A DNA stretch of 64,000 nucleotides. Origin: Candidatus Poribacteria bacterium. Its GTDB lineage: Bacteria > Poribacteria > WGA-4E > PCPOR2b. The stretch is from NCBI GenBank assembly GCA_028819845.1, contig JAPPKS010000027.1, forward strand, positions 418,744 through 482,743, written 5' to 3'. The position numbers and the translations under genes were made by a program. Within the stretch, counting starts at the first letter, position 1; each line of letters opens with the position of its first letter. Below the pieces are notes generated by a model that saw only the letters and a program-made list of their open reading frames with translations, ran no database searches and was not told the origin of the DNA. Of the stretch, positions 26,021-36,264 are shown piece by piece.

Positions 26021-27568
26021 ATGAAACGTTATCAGAAATTCGTTCTCGCGGGCTTATCCGGCCTACTGCTAATTTTCAGCCAACCGAACTTTAATCTGTT
26101 TCCTCTCGCGTGGGTGGGGCTTACCCCTCTTCTGGTTAGCTTGAATTCGGCATCCAGTTGGAAGACAGCATTTTGGTGTGGATACGTTGCCGGCGCCATT
26201 TTTTTCTTCGGCATGACCTATTGGATAGCCCTGCTCTATCCGTTTGCGAATATCTTTGTGACATCGTTCGCGTGCGCCGCGCTGGTTGCCTATCTTGCCG
26301 TCTACCCAGCTATTTTTTCTGCCATTATATTTCGGTTTCCTTGGAAATCCGATTTGCGGTATATGTTCATGGTTCCGGTGATTTGGACAGCGTTAGAATG
26401 GGTTCGCAGCTGGATGCTAACCGGGTTTCCTTGGGGAAGTATGGGATATAGCCAATGGAATAACTCATACGCAATTCAAATTGCATCAATAACGGGTGTA
26501 CACGGCGTAAGCTTCATCATTGTTCTCCTCAACGCCGCAATCGCAAACGTGTTTTGTGCGCGTCCATTCTGGCGGCGCCAACTCAAGTCGGCGGCATTGC
26601 CGCTCTTTATTGTTATCGCCTCGTTTGTTTACGGAGTAGTTGCTATGTCCACTCCACGTCAGCCCGCCTCGACGATTAAAATAGCACTTGTACCCGGCAA
26701 TGTGCCGCAGGAAGAGAAATGGCGGGGGAAAAACTTGAATAAGATCTTCAATAAATACGTGAATCTGATTGAACAAGCCGATACTGCCCGCCCCGTTCTC
26801 ATTGTATTACCCGAGACCGCTATCCCCGGCGCCATTTTTTCAGCGCCAAATGACTATCGCAAAAAATTGGAACAGACATTGTCTGACGGACAGATAAACT
26901 TACTCATTGGGGCGCCGCATTATAGCCCCGACTCGAAGGTGTATAATCGGGTGTTTCTGATATCCCCAAACGGCGAGGAAATCGGCAGCTATTCCAAGAT
27001 GCATCTAGTGCCGTTCGGTGAATATGTCCCACTCGGCCGCTACCTCCCGAATCTCATCCAGTTTAAACCGTATGAACCGGGGAAGTCGGTGAATATCTTT
27101 CCAATTCCACTTACCAAAGACGCGCGGATGGGAATTTCCATCTGTTTCGAATCCGTGTTTCCAAATCATTTCCGAATGTTTGTTAAAAAGGGAGCAACTG
27201 TTATGGGTATTCTCACCAATGACGCATGGTTTGATGGGACGGCAGCGCCCCATCAACATTTCTCAGTTGCCCCGTTTCGCGCAGTCGAGAACCGAGTCCC
27301 AGTTTTCCGTTGCGCGAATGGAGGAATTTCATGTATAATTGACTCGTATGGCAATGTAATAACCAAGCCGATTCATCCCAATGCAGAGCAGGATTTCTTG
27401 ATAGCGCAGGTCCCCATAAACGAACAGCAGCGCACCCTCTATACGCGTTTCGGTGATTGGTTGCCAATCATCTGCACGGTCGTTTGCATTGTATTGTTGT
27501 TGTACACTCGTGCTGCCGGAATCGCCTTCAAACTCATCCCCTTTCGCAAACAGATAAAGCAACAGTAG
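26021..27568 (+). CDS. lnt: Apolipoprotein N-acyltransferase
   Basis: Transfers the third acyl chain to the N-terminal Cys of lipoproteins on the periplasmic side of the inner membrane. The 515-residue protein has six N-terminal hydrophobic helices and a nitrilase domain from about 215. The catalytic triad is visible as Glu in LPETAIPG (near 265), Lys in YSKMHLVPFGEYVP (near 326) and Cys in SICFESVFP (near 375). Along with lolC/lolD downstream, it completes a lipoprotein maturation and sorting set. A last membrane helix lies near 485-500. Confidence 0.94.
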   Translation: MKRYQKFVLAGLSGLLLIFSQPNFNLFPLAWVGLTPLLVSLNSASSWKTAFWCGYVAGAIFFFGMTYWIALLYPFANIFVTSFACAALVAYLAVYPAIFSAIIFRFPWKSDLRYMFMVPVIWTALEWVRSWMLTGFPWGSMGYSQWNNSYAIQIASITGVHGVSFIIVLLNAAIANVFCARPFWRRQLKSAALPLFIVIASFVYGVVAMSTPRQPASTIKIALVPGNVPQEEKWRGKNLNKIFNKYVNLIEQADTARPVLIVLPETAIPGAIFSAPNDYRKKLEQTLSDGQINLLIGAPHYSPDSKVYNRVFLISPNGEEIGSYSKMHLVPFGEYVPLGRYLPNLIQFKPYEPGKSVNIFPIPLTKDARMGISICFESVFPNHFRMFVKKGATVMGILTNDAWFDGTAAPHQHFSVAPFRAVENRVPVFRCANGGISCIIDSYGNVITKPIHPNAEQDFLIAQVPINEQQRTLYTRFGDWLPIICTVVCIVLLLYTRAAGIAFKLIPFRKQIKQQ

Positions 27569-27636
27569 CCACGAACGCACTTGAACCAAAATCTAAAATC
27601 ATTCAATGTAAACCGCAAAAATGAAAGGAAGAAAGT

Positions 27637-28738
27637 ATGTTAGCTGATTTGAAACTCAATATCCAAGCGGTCTCTAATCGACTCCTCGATCTCAGGGGGT
27701 GTCTTTGACATTGCGAGTAAAGCGGAAGAGATAGACGCACTTCAAAGGGAGGCGTCAGAACCGGGTTTCTGGAATAACTCTCAACACGCCCAAAAAGTCA
27801 CGCAGCGGCTCGCAAATTTACAGGAAGAAATTGGACAATTTGGGAAACTTTACTCCCAGCTCGAAGATATTCAGATTCTACTTGAATTGGCAATCGAAGA
27901 AAATGATGAGAGTGTAAGCGGAGAAATTAGTAGAAATCTAGATGGTATTGAGGAGCAAATTGAGCAGGTAGAAACCATGCTCCTGCTTAATGGTAAGCAT
28001 GACATAAGTAATGCTATCTTGACTATTCACCCCGGTGCCGGCGGCACAGAATCCCAGGACTGGGCGTTCATGCTCTTGCGAATGTATACGCGTTGGTGTG
28101 AGCGCCGCGGCTACCAAACCGAAACCATAGAACTGATGCCCGGCGAAGAAGCGGGAATCAAGAGTGCGACCGTTTTGGTCTCAGGCGACTATGCCTACGG
28201 TTACCTCAGCGCAGAAGTCGGTGTCCACCGCCTTGTCCGTCTCTCGCCATTCGATTTTAATCACCGCCGCCACACTTCATTCGCCGCGGTTGCCGTTTCT
28301 CCTGAAATCGGTGAGACTGTTGATATTGACATCCAACCCGCCGATCTGCGAATTGATACTTATCGATCAAGCGGCGCCGGCGGACAGCATGTCAACCGAA
28401 CAGATTCCGCAGTCCGGATGACTCACATTCCAACAGGAATTGTCGCCCAATGCCAGAATGAGCGGTCGCAACATAAGAACCGGGAATTGGCAATGAAAGT
28501 ATTGCGTTCACGGGTCTACGAACATTATCAGATGCGCCGCCGCGAAGAGATTACGAAGCTGCAGGGAGAACGCCCGGATATCAATTTTGGCAATCAAATC
28601 CGATCCTATGTGTTTCATCCCTATCGGCTAGTAAAAGATTTACGGACTAATGTTGAAACGGGAAACATTGACGCAGTCATGGATGGCAATTTAGATAATT
28701 TTATCGAAAGTTACTTGAAAAAGAGAAGTCAAACTTAA
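27637..28738 (+). CDS. prfB: Peptide chain release factor 2 (programmed +1 frameshift)
   Basis: RF2 recognises UGA and UAA. The frame opens at ATG 27637 (AAGGA site upstream) and meets an in-frame TGA at codon 24 (27706-27708). Reading then continues in the +1 frame from GAC (27707) to 28738, giving 366 residues. The GGQ peptidyl-hydrolysis motif lies in SSGAGGQHVNRTDSAVR. The frameshift is the classical autoregulatory one: little RF2 favours the shift and more RF2 is made. A gene call starting at 27887 would lose about 80 residues. RF2 shows that UGA is a stop codon in this genome. Confidence 0.96.
27694..27709 (+). promoter_or_regulatory. Programmed frameshift signal of prfB
   Basis: An internal Shine-Dalgarno-like AGGGGG (27694-27699) is followed three bases later by the slippery CTTTGAC (27703-27709). 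Only one base of the 16 differs from the well-known E. coli prfB element (TGT for TAT). Confidence 0.95.
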
Positions 28739-28771
28739 CGCGTATCACCTCTCAGGGTTACCATTTTTTTG

Positions 28772-28800
28772 TTGCCCAAAAGCAAGAGGCGTGCTATACT
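28772..28800 (+). promoter_or_regulatory. Probable promoter of lysS
   Basis: TTGCCC (28772-28777), a 17-base spacer and TATACT (28795-28800) lie 39 bases upstream of the lysS TTG start codon. Confidence 0.5.
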
Positions 28801-28839
28801 AGAACTTGTTACGGTAGCCAGTTCCGGAAGGAATCACCA

Positions 28840-30318
28840 TTGGAAGATTCTAGCGGATTGTTGCGTCAACGCCGAGAAAAATTGGAAGAGATTTTTCAAT
28901 ACGGCGTTCAGCCATATCCATACAACTACTCGCCAAATTTTACTACCCGCGAAATTCACCAACAATTTGCCAACATTGAGCACCAACCTGATGAATCTGA
29001 GCCTGTTTGCATTGCCGGGCGTATTATGACGAAGCGCGACCACGGCAAGAGCGGATTCGCGCATGTGCAGGACATGTCAGGCCGAATTCAGATATTTGTT
29101 CGGAAGGATTTGGTAGGCGAAAAAGCGTATGCAGTATACAAATCACTTGATGTGGGAGATGTCATTGGTGTAGAAGGACTCGTTTTTAGGACTCGAACCG
29201 ACGAAATTACAGTGATGGTCAATGAAATTACGCTTTTGGCAAAATCCCTTCGTCCGCTTCCGGAGAAATGGCACGGCCTTCAGGACAAGGAGACACGGTA
29301 TCGTCAACGGTATGCGGATTTAATCGTGAACCCTGGCGTAAAACAGGTCTTTATCAACCGGACGAAAATCATTCAGGCAATTCGCGAATTCCTCAATAGC
29401 CAAGATTTTATTGAAGTAGAGACGCCAATCCTCCAACCAATTTACGGCGGCGCGTTTGCTCGTCCCTTTGTCACGCACCACAACGCATTAGATACTCGGT
29501 TCTATCTCCGCATTGCGAACGAACTGTATCTCAAACGGCTGATCGTTGGCGGCTTTGACCGTGTGTACGAATTTGCAAGAGATTTTCGGAATGAGGGTAT
29601 GGACCGCGACCACAATCCCGAATTTACGATGCTTGAACTTTATCAAGCCTATGCGGATTACGGGGATATGATGGAGTTGACGGAAAACCTCGTTGCTCAC
29701 ACCGCGCAAACGGTTCTCAACACTACAGAAATTTCTTATCAAGGCGAGGAAATCTCCCTAGCACCTCCGTGGCGCCGAGTCTCAATGATTGAGATTATTG
29801 AGGATGAAACTGGAATTGATATCGAGAATCTGAATAGCGGGCAGTTGGTGGATTTTGCATTAAAGTCCGGAATCGAGCTAGATGGAGCTGAATCGAAGGG
29901 GAATCTAATCGCGCTGTTGTTTGATAAATTGGTCGAGCCCAACCTTGTCCAACCGACGTTTGTTTGCGATTACCCCATTGAAATCTCCCCGCTGGCGAAG
30001 AAGAAACGAGGGAATGACGACTTGGTCGAACGGTTTGAACCGTTTATCGGTCGCATGGAAATAGGAAATGCATTCAGTGAATTGAACAATCCCATCGACC
30101 AGCGGGAACGGTTTATAGAACAAGCCAAGAAGTGGGAGGCGGGAGATCAGGAAGCGTTCATGATGGATGAAGATTATCTGCGTGCTTTGGAATACGGCAT
30201 GCCGCCGACGGGAGGACTCGGTATTGGCATAGATCGGCTCACAATGCTGCTCACCGATCAGAGTTCAATCCGCGATGTAATTTTGTTCCCGCAAATGCGC
30301 CCGGAACGCGAACGGTGA
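28840..30318 (+). CDS. lysS: Lysyl-tRNA synthetase, class II
   Basis: Charges tRNA-Lys. The 492-residue protein has an N-terminal OB-fold anticodon domain (about 50-150), class II motif 1 (FIEVETPILQPIYGGAFARPF), motif 2 (RDFRNEGMDRDHNPEFTMLE) and motif 3 (GIGIDRLTML). The start is TTG at 28840, supported by a GGAAGGA site seven bases upstream and by the usual N-terminal position; no ATG is nearby. Confidence 0.96.
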   Translation: MEDSSGLLRQRREKLEEIFQYGVQPYPYNYSPNFTTREIHQQFANIEHQPDESEPVCIAGRIMTKRDHGKSGFAHVQDMSGRIQIFVRKDLVGEKAYAVYKSLDVGDVIGVEGLVFRTRTDEITVMVNEITLLAKSLRPLPEKWHGLQDKETRYRQRYADLIVNPGVKQVFINRTKIIQAIREFLNSQDFIEVETPILQPIYGGAFARPFVTHHNALDTRFYLRIANELYLKRLIVGGFDRVYEFARDFRNEGMDRDHNPEFTMLELYQAYADYGDMMELTENLVAHTAQTVLNTTEISYQGEEISLAPPWRRVSMIEIIEDETGIDIENLNSGQLVDFALKSGIELDGAESKGNLIALLFDKLVEPNLVQPTFVCDYPIEISPLAKKKRGNDDLVERFEPFIGRMEIGNAFSELNNPIDQRERFIEQAKKWEAGDQEAFMMDEDYLRALEYGMPPTGGLGIGIDRLTMLLTDQSSIRDVILFPQMRPERER

Positions 30319-30483
30319 TTAATGAAATTGTGAATCCATAACAGTACCGCGTGATGTCATGCGCCAGGTGAACAGGTGCGGTTGCAGGGTTATGCCTCAA
30401 ATGCGGAACGGTAGACCGTAGGTAAGGGACACGGATTGCTTTAAAGTGGAAATGTACGTAGTGAATTTAATGTGTTACATATT

Positions 30484-31953
30484 ATGAAGTATGAATGGTT
30501 CATTGGCTCTCGATACCTGCGGTCGCAGCGCAAGCAGTCCTTTATATCCATTATCACCGTAATTTCTATCGGCGGGGTAGCGCTCGGCATTGCAACTGTC
30601 ATACTTGTTATCTCTGTATTGAACGGATTTGATTACGGCTTAAGGCAGAAATTTCTGGCAAATGAAGCTCACATTATCATTCGATCTCCCGACGTTTACT
30701 TTAAGGATTACCAGGAAAAAGTCCAACAGGTCGAATCGGTAGAAGGGGTCGTGGCTGCTTCACCTGTAATTTATACCCAACTAGCCCTTTGGCCCAAGGA
30801 CAGAGACACAATTGAATCGACAATTTACCTCAAAGGCATTGATTTGCGAAAGGAGGATAACGTAACGGGATTCTCGAATTTTGTCGATGGGTCAGTCGAT
30901 TTCAAGAGTGCTCGATTGATTGAAGACGTGCGGAAACGTCTGGCTGGAAAAGAAACGATTGCCGGCGGTATAGTCTTGGGTCACCATGTTGCGAATCGCA
31001 TGCACGTTTCAAAGGGCGATGTTCTTCGACTGATATTCCAAATGCGGCAGTCGCCCGTTCAACCGGACAGTTTTCTTCCTTTAATTCGCAATTTTGTTGT
31101 CATCGGATTTTACGAGTCCGGGATGTATACTTATGACAATGCGTTCGGCTTTATCGACCTAGAGACAGCGCAGAAAGCCTATGGGCAGCCGAACGCAATT
31201 AATATGATTGAGGTGCATATAGATAATGCCGATTTAGCGCCAGCAATCCGTAACCGTATCTTGGAAGAACTTCGTTTTGGTGAAGGGTTGCGGTCTATCC
31301 CTATTGCCCAGACTTGGATGGAGCTTCACGGACACCTTTTTGAGGCGTTTAGGTTGGAAAAAATTGTGACAGTGATTATTGAGGCTTTAATCATTATTGT
31401 CGCCGCATTCAATATCGCGAGTACATTAATCATGATGGTCATGGAAAAAACACGCGACATTGGAATTCTTAGGGCGATGGGTGGCTCCAAGGGATCAATT
31501 CGGAAAATTTTTGTCTTTCAGGGAACTGTCATCGGCATCCTAGGATCGCTATTGGGCACAGGGTTTGGTCTAGTCGTATGTTGGTTCCTTGAGTTGCAAA
31601 TACTCCGTCCCTCACGCTGGTTTGCTTTGCTGATTCTGCTGCCCATTGCGATACATTTCGCGTTGCGGCGAATGAAAACATTGCATATCGGGCTAAAAGG
31701 GATACTCACATTGGTTTGGCTGGCGGCAATTGGTTTGTCTCTCTTCTGCCTAATTCAACCCATCTATCTCGACAGCATATTTGGGCAAGATTTTAGTCAG
31801 GTTTATCAACTCAACCGGTTACCCGTTAAAATCAACTGGTTTTTCGTTGGCTTTATTAACGCCCTATCATTCTCAATCTGCCTGTTGGCGACGATGTACC
31901 CTGCATGGCAAGCTTCGAAACTTAACCCTGTCGAGGCGCTGAGATATGAGTAA
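30484..31953 (+). CDS. lolC: Lipoprotein-releasing ABC permease (LolC/LolE type)
   Basis: Inner-membrane permease that, with LolD, extracts outer-membrane lipoproteins. The 489-residue protein has the N-terminal IGSRYLRSQRKQSFISIIT segment, a large periplasmic MacB-like domain and C-terminal helices ending in the family's [18 protein letters not shown]. It is about 75 residues longer than usual LolC/E: an extra region at residues ~375-430, with two added hydrophobic stretches, sits before the last helix. The ATG at 30484 is preferred over a GTG at 30472; no clear ribosome site is seen. It overlaps lolD by eight bases. Confidence 0.9.
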   Translation: MKYEWFIGSRYLRSQRKQSFISIITVISIGGVALGIATVILVISVLNGFDYGLRQKFLANEAHIIIRSPDVYFKDYQEKVQQVESVEGVVAASPVIYTQLALWPKDRDTIESTIYLKGIDLRKEDNVTGFSNFVDGSVDFKSARLIEDVRKRLAGKETIAGGIVLGHHVANRMHVSKGDVLRLIFQMRQSPVQPDSFLPLIRNFVVIGFYESGMYTYDNAFGFIDLETAQKAYGQPNAINMIEVHIDNADLAPAIRNRILEELRFGEGLRSIPIAQTWMELHGHLFEAFRLEKIVTVIIEALIIIVAAFNIASTLIMMVMEKTRDIGILRAMGGSKGSIRKIFVFQGTVIGILGSLLGTGFGLVVCWFLELQILRPSRWFALLILLPIAIHFALRRMKTLHIGLKGILTLVWLAAIGLSLFCLIQPIYLDSIFGQDFSQVYQLNRLPVKINWFFVGFINALSFSICLLATMYPAWQASKLNPVEALRYE

Positions 31954-32647
31954 TCTGATTCGGGTTGTGGATTTATATAAATCGTATTATGACGGGTTAA
32001 CAGAACTTCCTGTACTCAAGGGGGTGGATTTAGAGGTGGAGTCGGGTGAAATCCTGGCGATTGTCGGCGCGTCAGGCGTTGGAAAGAGTACACTGCTTCA
32101 TCTAATTGGCGGGTTAGACCGTCCAACGCGGGGGCAAATCTTTTACGAAAATCGAGATATTTTTGACTTTAATGACAGACGTTTAGATGGATTCAGAAAT
32201 CAGGAAATCGGATTTGTCTTTCAGTTTCACCACCTATTGGGGGAGTTTACAGCAGTCGAAAATGTAGCGATGGCAGCGTGGATTGCCGGCGAAAACTCAG
32301 AGGCGGGATACGTCCGAGCCAAAGACTTGCTTGACTACGTGGGTTTAGAAGGTCGGCTTGCCCATTACCCCAGCCAACTGTCCGGCGGCGAACGGCAGCG
32401 TGTTGCGATCGCGCGCGCTGTAATCAACCAACCCCAAGCCGTATTAGCAGATGAACCGACGGGTAACCTCGATCGTCGGACAAGTGAAGCCGTGATTGAT
32501 TTATTGTGGGACCTTAATAAGCAGTTGGGTCAAACTTTAATCGTTGTGACGCATAATCAAGCGATTGCCCGGCGAGCAGATCGGCACATTATCCTCGCCG
32601 ACGGAAAAGTGTCAGATTTGGCGCAAATAGACAGCCAGTCTTCATAA
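31946..32647 (+). CDS. lolD: Lipoprotein-releasing ABC ATPase
   Basis: A 233-residue ATPase that powers the LolC-type permease. Walker A is GASGVGKST (about 44-52), the signature [14 protein letters not shown] and Walker [12 protein letters not shown] follow, and a switch His lies in VVTHNQ. Its start overlaps the permease stop (ATGAGTAA), which indicates translational coupling. One permease gene only is visible, so the transporter is probably a homodimer of the permease plus two LolD. Confidence 0.94.
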   Translation: MSNLIRVVDLYKSYYDGLTELPVLKGVDLEVESGEILAIVGASGVGKSTLLHLIGGLDRPTRGQIFYENRDIFDFNDRRLDGFRNQEIGFVFQFHHLLGEFTAVENVAMAAWIAGENSEAGYVRAKDLLDYVGLEGRLAHYPSQLSGGERQRVAIARAVINQPQAVLADEPTGNLDRRTSEAVIDLLWDLNKQLGQTLIVVTHNQAIARRADRHIILADGKVSDLAQIDSQSS

Positions 32648-32791
32648 GGAGCGAAATTTAGAGCATTAGCGAAGATTGTATCCCGGTTTAGGAACGAGGT
32701 TCGAAATCTTGGGCAATGCGTATTCAATTTTTAAGCGATAGATTTTACAGGGGAACCCGCACGGTCGCCCGCCGTGCGAAGGAAAATTGCT

Positions 32792-33667
32792 ATGTTAGTT
32801 TATATTAATGGACAATATGTGCCGAAGGGAGAAGCAAAGGTTTCTGTTTTCGATCACGGTCTCCTCTATGGCGATGGAGTTTTTGAAGGAATTCGATCCT
32901 ATGGAGGACGGGTGTTTAAGTTGGACGAGCATCTACAGCGGCTTTACGATTCAGCAAAGGCAATCATGCTGGAGATTGCGGTGCCAATCGAGGAGATGGA
33001 AGCCGCCGTATTGGAAACGCTTCGCCGAAATAATCTTTACGACGCTTATATTCGTCTGATAATCACCCGTGGTGTCGGCGATCTCGGTCTGGACCCGGAC
33101 AAGTGCGGCCAACCCACGATTATTATTATCGCAGATAACATAACGCTTTACCCGCAGCAATGCTATGAGGACGGTCTGGAAATCGTAACGGTTCCGACCC
33201 GCCGGAACTACGCGGAAGCCATAAACCCGCGGATCAAATCGATGAACTACCTCAATAATATCTTGGCGAATATAGAGGGTAAACAGGCTGGAGCCGGTGA
33301 AGCACTGATGCTTAATGCCGAGGGTTTTGTTGTCGAGTGTTCGGGTGACAATATCTTCTTCGTCAAAAATGGTACAGTTGTCACCCCGCCCATTCATATT
33401 GGCATTCTAGAGGGCGTAACGCGCAATTCGGTAATCGACTTAGCGAGGGATCTGGATCTTGTTGTGGAGGAGAAAATTTTCACGCGCCATGACCTTTATA
33501 TCGCTGATGAATGCTTTCTAACGGGCACAGCCGCTGAAGTTATTCCTGTTGTGAAAATAGATAGCCGTGTCATTGGCAATGGGAGTCCTGGTGTCGTAAC
33601 TCAGAAGTTGATTGAGAAATTTCACCAGATTACAGGATTAGTGGGTTCCCCAATTTATCCCGATTGA
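32792..33667 (+). CDS. ilvE: Branched-chain amino acid aminotransferase-like (class IV)
   Basis: A 291-residue fold-type IV PLP enzyme. The N-terminal VSVFDHGLLYGDGVFEGIR, the PLP-binding Lys near 149 in RIKSMNYLNN and the VVECSGDNIFFVKNG segment match branched-chain aminotransferases, which interconvert Leu/Ile/Val and their keto acids. D-amino-acid transaminase or aminodeoxychorismate lyase are less likely alternatives in the same fold. The start at 32792 has an AAGGA site; six further codons lie open upstream. Confidence 0.88.
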   Translation: MLVYINGQYVPKGEAKVSVFDHGLLYGDGVFEGIRSYGGRVFKLDEHLQRLYDSAKAIMLEIAVPIEEMEAAVLETLRRNNLYDAYIRLIITRGVGDLGLDPDKCGQPTIIIIADNITLYPQQCYEDGLEIVTVPTRRNYAEAINPRIKSMNYLNNILANIEGKQAGAGEALMLNAEGFVVECSGDNIFFVKNGTVVTPPIHIGILEGVTRNSVIDLARDLDLVVEEKIFTRHDLYIADECFLTGTAAEVIPVVKIDSRVIGNGSPGVVTQKLIEKFHQITGLVGSPIYPD

Positions 33668-33826
33668 TGCAGGCATTGTTCGGTATACCAAGAGAATCGC
33701 GGAGATAGTTCTCCCATTTGGATTATTAGTTTAGGCGAAAATGCATATTCGACAAAGGTCATCTTTTGGTGGCCGCGTTGACTTATGTCTTGATGGCAGG
33801 ATACACGATAGAAAGGAGAAATCATC

Positions 33827-36205
33827 GTGAACCCGATTAGAACCGTTTTATTTGTTGTGATGCTTACCGTAGTCATGGGTTCAGTTAACCTCTATGCTGA
33901 AGAAACAACACCCGCAAACGATGACGCCTTGACTGTCAAGAAAATCTCGTTTCAAGGAGCGAAAGGCGGTCCGGAGGACATGCTTCGTGCAATTATACAG
34001 ACCAAAGTCGGCGAAGAAATTTCTCCTGACCAATTAACGAAGGATATCAAGAATCTTTACAAAGATACAGGCTTTTTCTCCGACATTGCCGTTGATGTTG
34101 AACCGCTAGATGAAGGCGGACTTGAAGTCATTTATCGATTAACGGAAAGCCCCAAGATTGAAGGCGGCATTAACATTATAGGGAATGAAAAGTTGAGTTA
34201 CAAAAAAATCAATGGCGAGATTACACTCAAACCAGGCGAAATCTACAGCGATCAACGCCGTTGGGAAAGCGAGCAGAAGATTCTTAATGCCTACAAAGAC
34301 GCTGGTTACTATCTAGTTGGTGTGCAAACCCATGCGGATTTGAATCCGGAGAACAATACGATTTCGGTAACATTTGACATTAGTGAAGGTCCAAGAATCA
34401 AAGTCCAAGAAATAAACTTCATTGGCAACGATGAAGTCTCCTCGAAAAAACTCGGGAAGCAGATGAAAATCCGTGTTGGAAAGCATTTTGACGAAAAATT
34501 ACTTAAAGCGGATTTACTCACATTGCTTCACTATTATCAGGATAGGGGATACACTCAGGCAAAAATCAACGACGATTATACAAAACGCTTCACTGATGAT
34601 AAGACAGGGATGATGCTGGACATTACCGTCGATGAAGGCACGCAATACATCGTCGATTTATATGACATTAAACTTCAACAGTCGGATAAACCGGCGTTTT
34701 CCGAAGAAAAGATTCGTGATATGCTAGAGCCGCCTGAGGGCGAAATCTTCAATAGCGGCGAATTTCAAAAATCCCTTGACGAGATTCAAGAAGCCTACCA
34801 AAATAAGGGTTATATCTTAGCCGAGATTGTTCCTCACCCTAATTATGACGAAGAGAGTGGGAGCCTCAAGATTGCATTGAACGTGAACGAAGGGGCTGTC
34901 ATCGTCATTGATAAAGTTAGCATCAACGGTTTAGAAAAGACAAGAGAGAATGTAATACGGCGCGAGCTTAATCATTTAGATATAAAATCGGGCGAATTTT
35001 TTGATGTTGCCTCCTTGCGCAAAGCGCGTCAGCGGCTTTTCCAGATGGGCCCATTCATTCGAGGTGTGGACTTTGTACCAAGTGAATCGGAAGGAACACT
35101 GCGGGATCTTAGCGTAAACGTTGCGGAATCCCCGCGCACGGGTATGTTTAGTTTGGGAGGCGGTTATGGAACTGAAGGGGGAATTTTTGGCGTCGCGGAA
35201 GTCGGCGAAAATAACCTCTTCGGACGTGCCTACCGTATTCACTTGAAGGGCGAGTTAGGCGCCAGAGATCGGCACACCGCTGAACTTCGGTTCAATACAC
35301 CCTGGATTCTCGGGACGCCCACCCGCCTCAATCTGAGTTTGTACAATACCCGTAGGTCATATCGATATAATAGATATTCGCCGTTTACCAGCAATTACTC
35401 AAGCCGGCCTTTGAATACTTGGGGCAATCGGGATGTTTTTACGCGTAAAGGCGGCGCTATAACGCTCGGGCGTCCAATCACTAGAGATATGGATGCATCC
35501 GTACGCCTTAAAAACGAGCGTGTTCATTACACCAATGCCTTTGACCCCGTCACCGGAGAACGTGAAAATATTGTTAGTCGCTTAACTCGTAGCGTGACGT
35601 TTTTCTTGTCAAGGGATACGCGCGACTATTGGCGGAGTTCCTACTACCCGGTATCTGGGCTTCTTAACACAGCCTCCTATGAATACGCCGGCGGAATTTT
35701 TGGCGCAGAAAATCGGTTTCAAAGATATTCTCTGGACTCCAGTTTATTTGTAAATACAGGGCGGCATTTTGTCTTTGCCAGCCATGTGCGAGCCGGATAC
35801 TTGAAAAGCCGCATTGAGGATAGCAGCGTCCTTCGCTATGAACGCTTCCGCCTCGGCGGCGACGACACCATCCGCGGGTATGAGTGGCATGAAATCAGTC
35901 CGAGCGATGGCGCATTTTTCGGTGGAAACAAGATGGTTTACGGGAATTTTGAATATCGTATTCCAATCAGCCCACAGTTAACCGGCGCCGTGTTTTTTGA
36001 TATCGGACATGTGTGGCACGAGAGTACCCCAAATATCTTCAAAGACCTTAATTTTAAGAAAGGTGCCGGTGTTGGCATCCGCTTTGATTTGCTGGGCATG
36101 CTCGCGCGATTGGAATGGGGATATGGATTTGATCGCGATAGAAACGGCGACGGTATTAAGGAGCCGGGGGGTAAGATTCACTTCACTATTGGCCCAGGTT
36201 TTTAA
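33827..36205 (+). CDS. bamA: Outer membrane protein assembly factor BamA
   Basis: Inserts beta-barrel proteins into the outer membrane. The 792-residue precursor has a signal peptide (about 1-24, ending SVNLYA), five POTRA repeats (about 30-430) and a C-terminal 16-strand barrel (surface antigen D15) with the conserved RYERFRLGGDDTIRGYEW segment. The last residue is Phe, as is normal for BAM substrates. The start is GTG at 33827, preceded by AAAGGAG. It leads bamA-ompH-lpxD, a conserved envelope order, and shows the cell has an outer membrane. Confidence 0.95.
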   Translation: MNPIRTVLFVVMLTVVMGSVNLYAEETTPANDDALTVKKISFQGAKGGPEDMLRAIIQTKVGEEISPDQLTKDIKNLYKDTGFFSDIAVDVEPLDEGGLEVIYRLTESPKIEGGINIIGNEKLSYKKINGEITLKPGEIYSDQRRWESEQKILNAYKDAGYYLVGVQTHADLNPENNTISVTFDISEGPRIKVQEINFIGNDEVSSKKLGKQMKIRVGKHFDEKLLKADLLTLLHYYQDRGYTQAKINDDYTKRFTDDKTGMMLDITVDEGTQYIVDLYDIKLQQSDKPAFSEEKIRDMLEPPEGEIFNSGEFQKSLDEIQEAYQNKGYILAEIVPHPNYDEESGSLKIALNVNEGAVIVIDKVSINGLEKTRENVIRRELNHLDIKSGEFFDVASLRKARQRLFQMGPFIRGVDFVPSESEGTLRDLSVNVAESPRTGMFSLGGGYGTEGGIFGVAEVGENNLFGRAYRIHLKGELGARDRHTAELRFNTPWILGTPTRLNLSLYNTRRSYRYNRYSPFTSNYSSRPLNTWGNRDVFTRKGGAITLGRPITRDMDASVRLKNERVHYTNAFDPVTGERENIVSRLTRSVTFFLSRDTRDYWRSSYYPVSGLLNTASYEYAGGIFGAENRFQRYSLDSSLFVNTGRHFVFASHVRAGYLKSRIEDSSVLRYERFRLGGDDTIRGYEWHEISPSDGAFFGGNKMVYGNFEYRIPISPQLTGAVFFDIGHVWHESTPNIFKDLNFKKGAGVGIRFDLLGMLARLEWGYGFDRDRNGDGIKEPGGKIHFTIGPGF

Positions 36206-36264
36206 TTGCCTTCGGGTGAACTGCAATTACCGGAAGGTTCACATACTCTAACAAGGATGAAAGC

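Noticed and set aside
27887-28738. prfB as a 283-residue ORF beginning with TTG 27887
   Set aside because: The programmed frameshift at 27694-27709 and the conserved N-terminal part upstream show that the gene begins at 27637.
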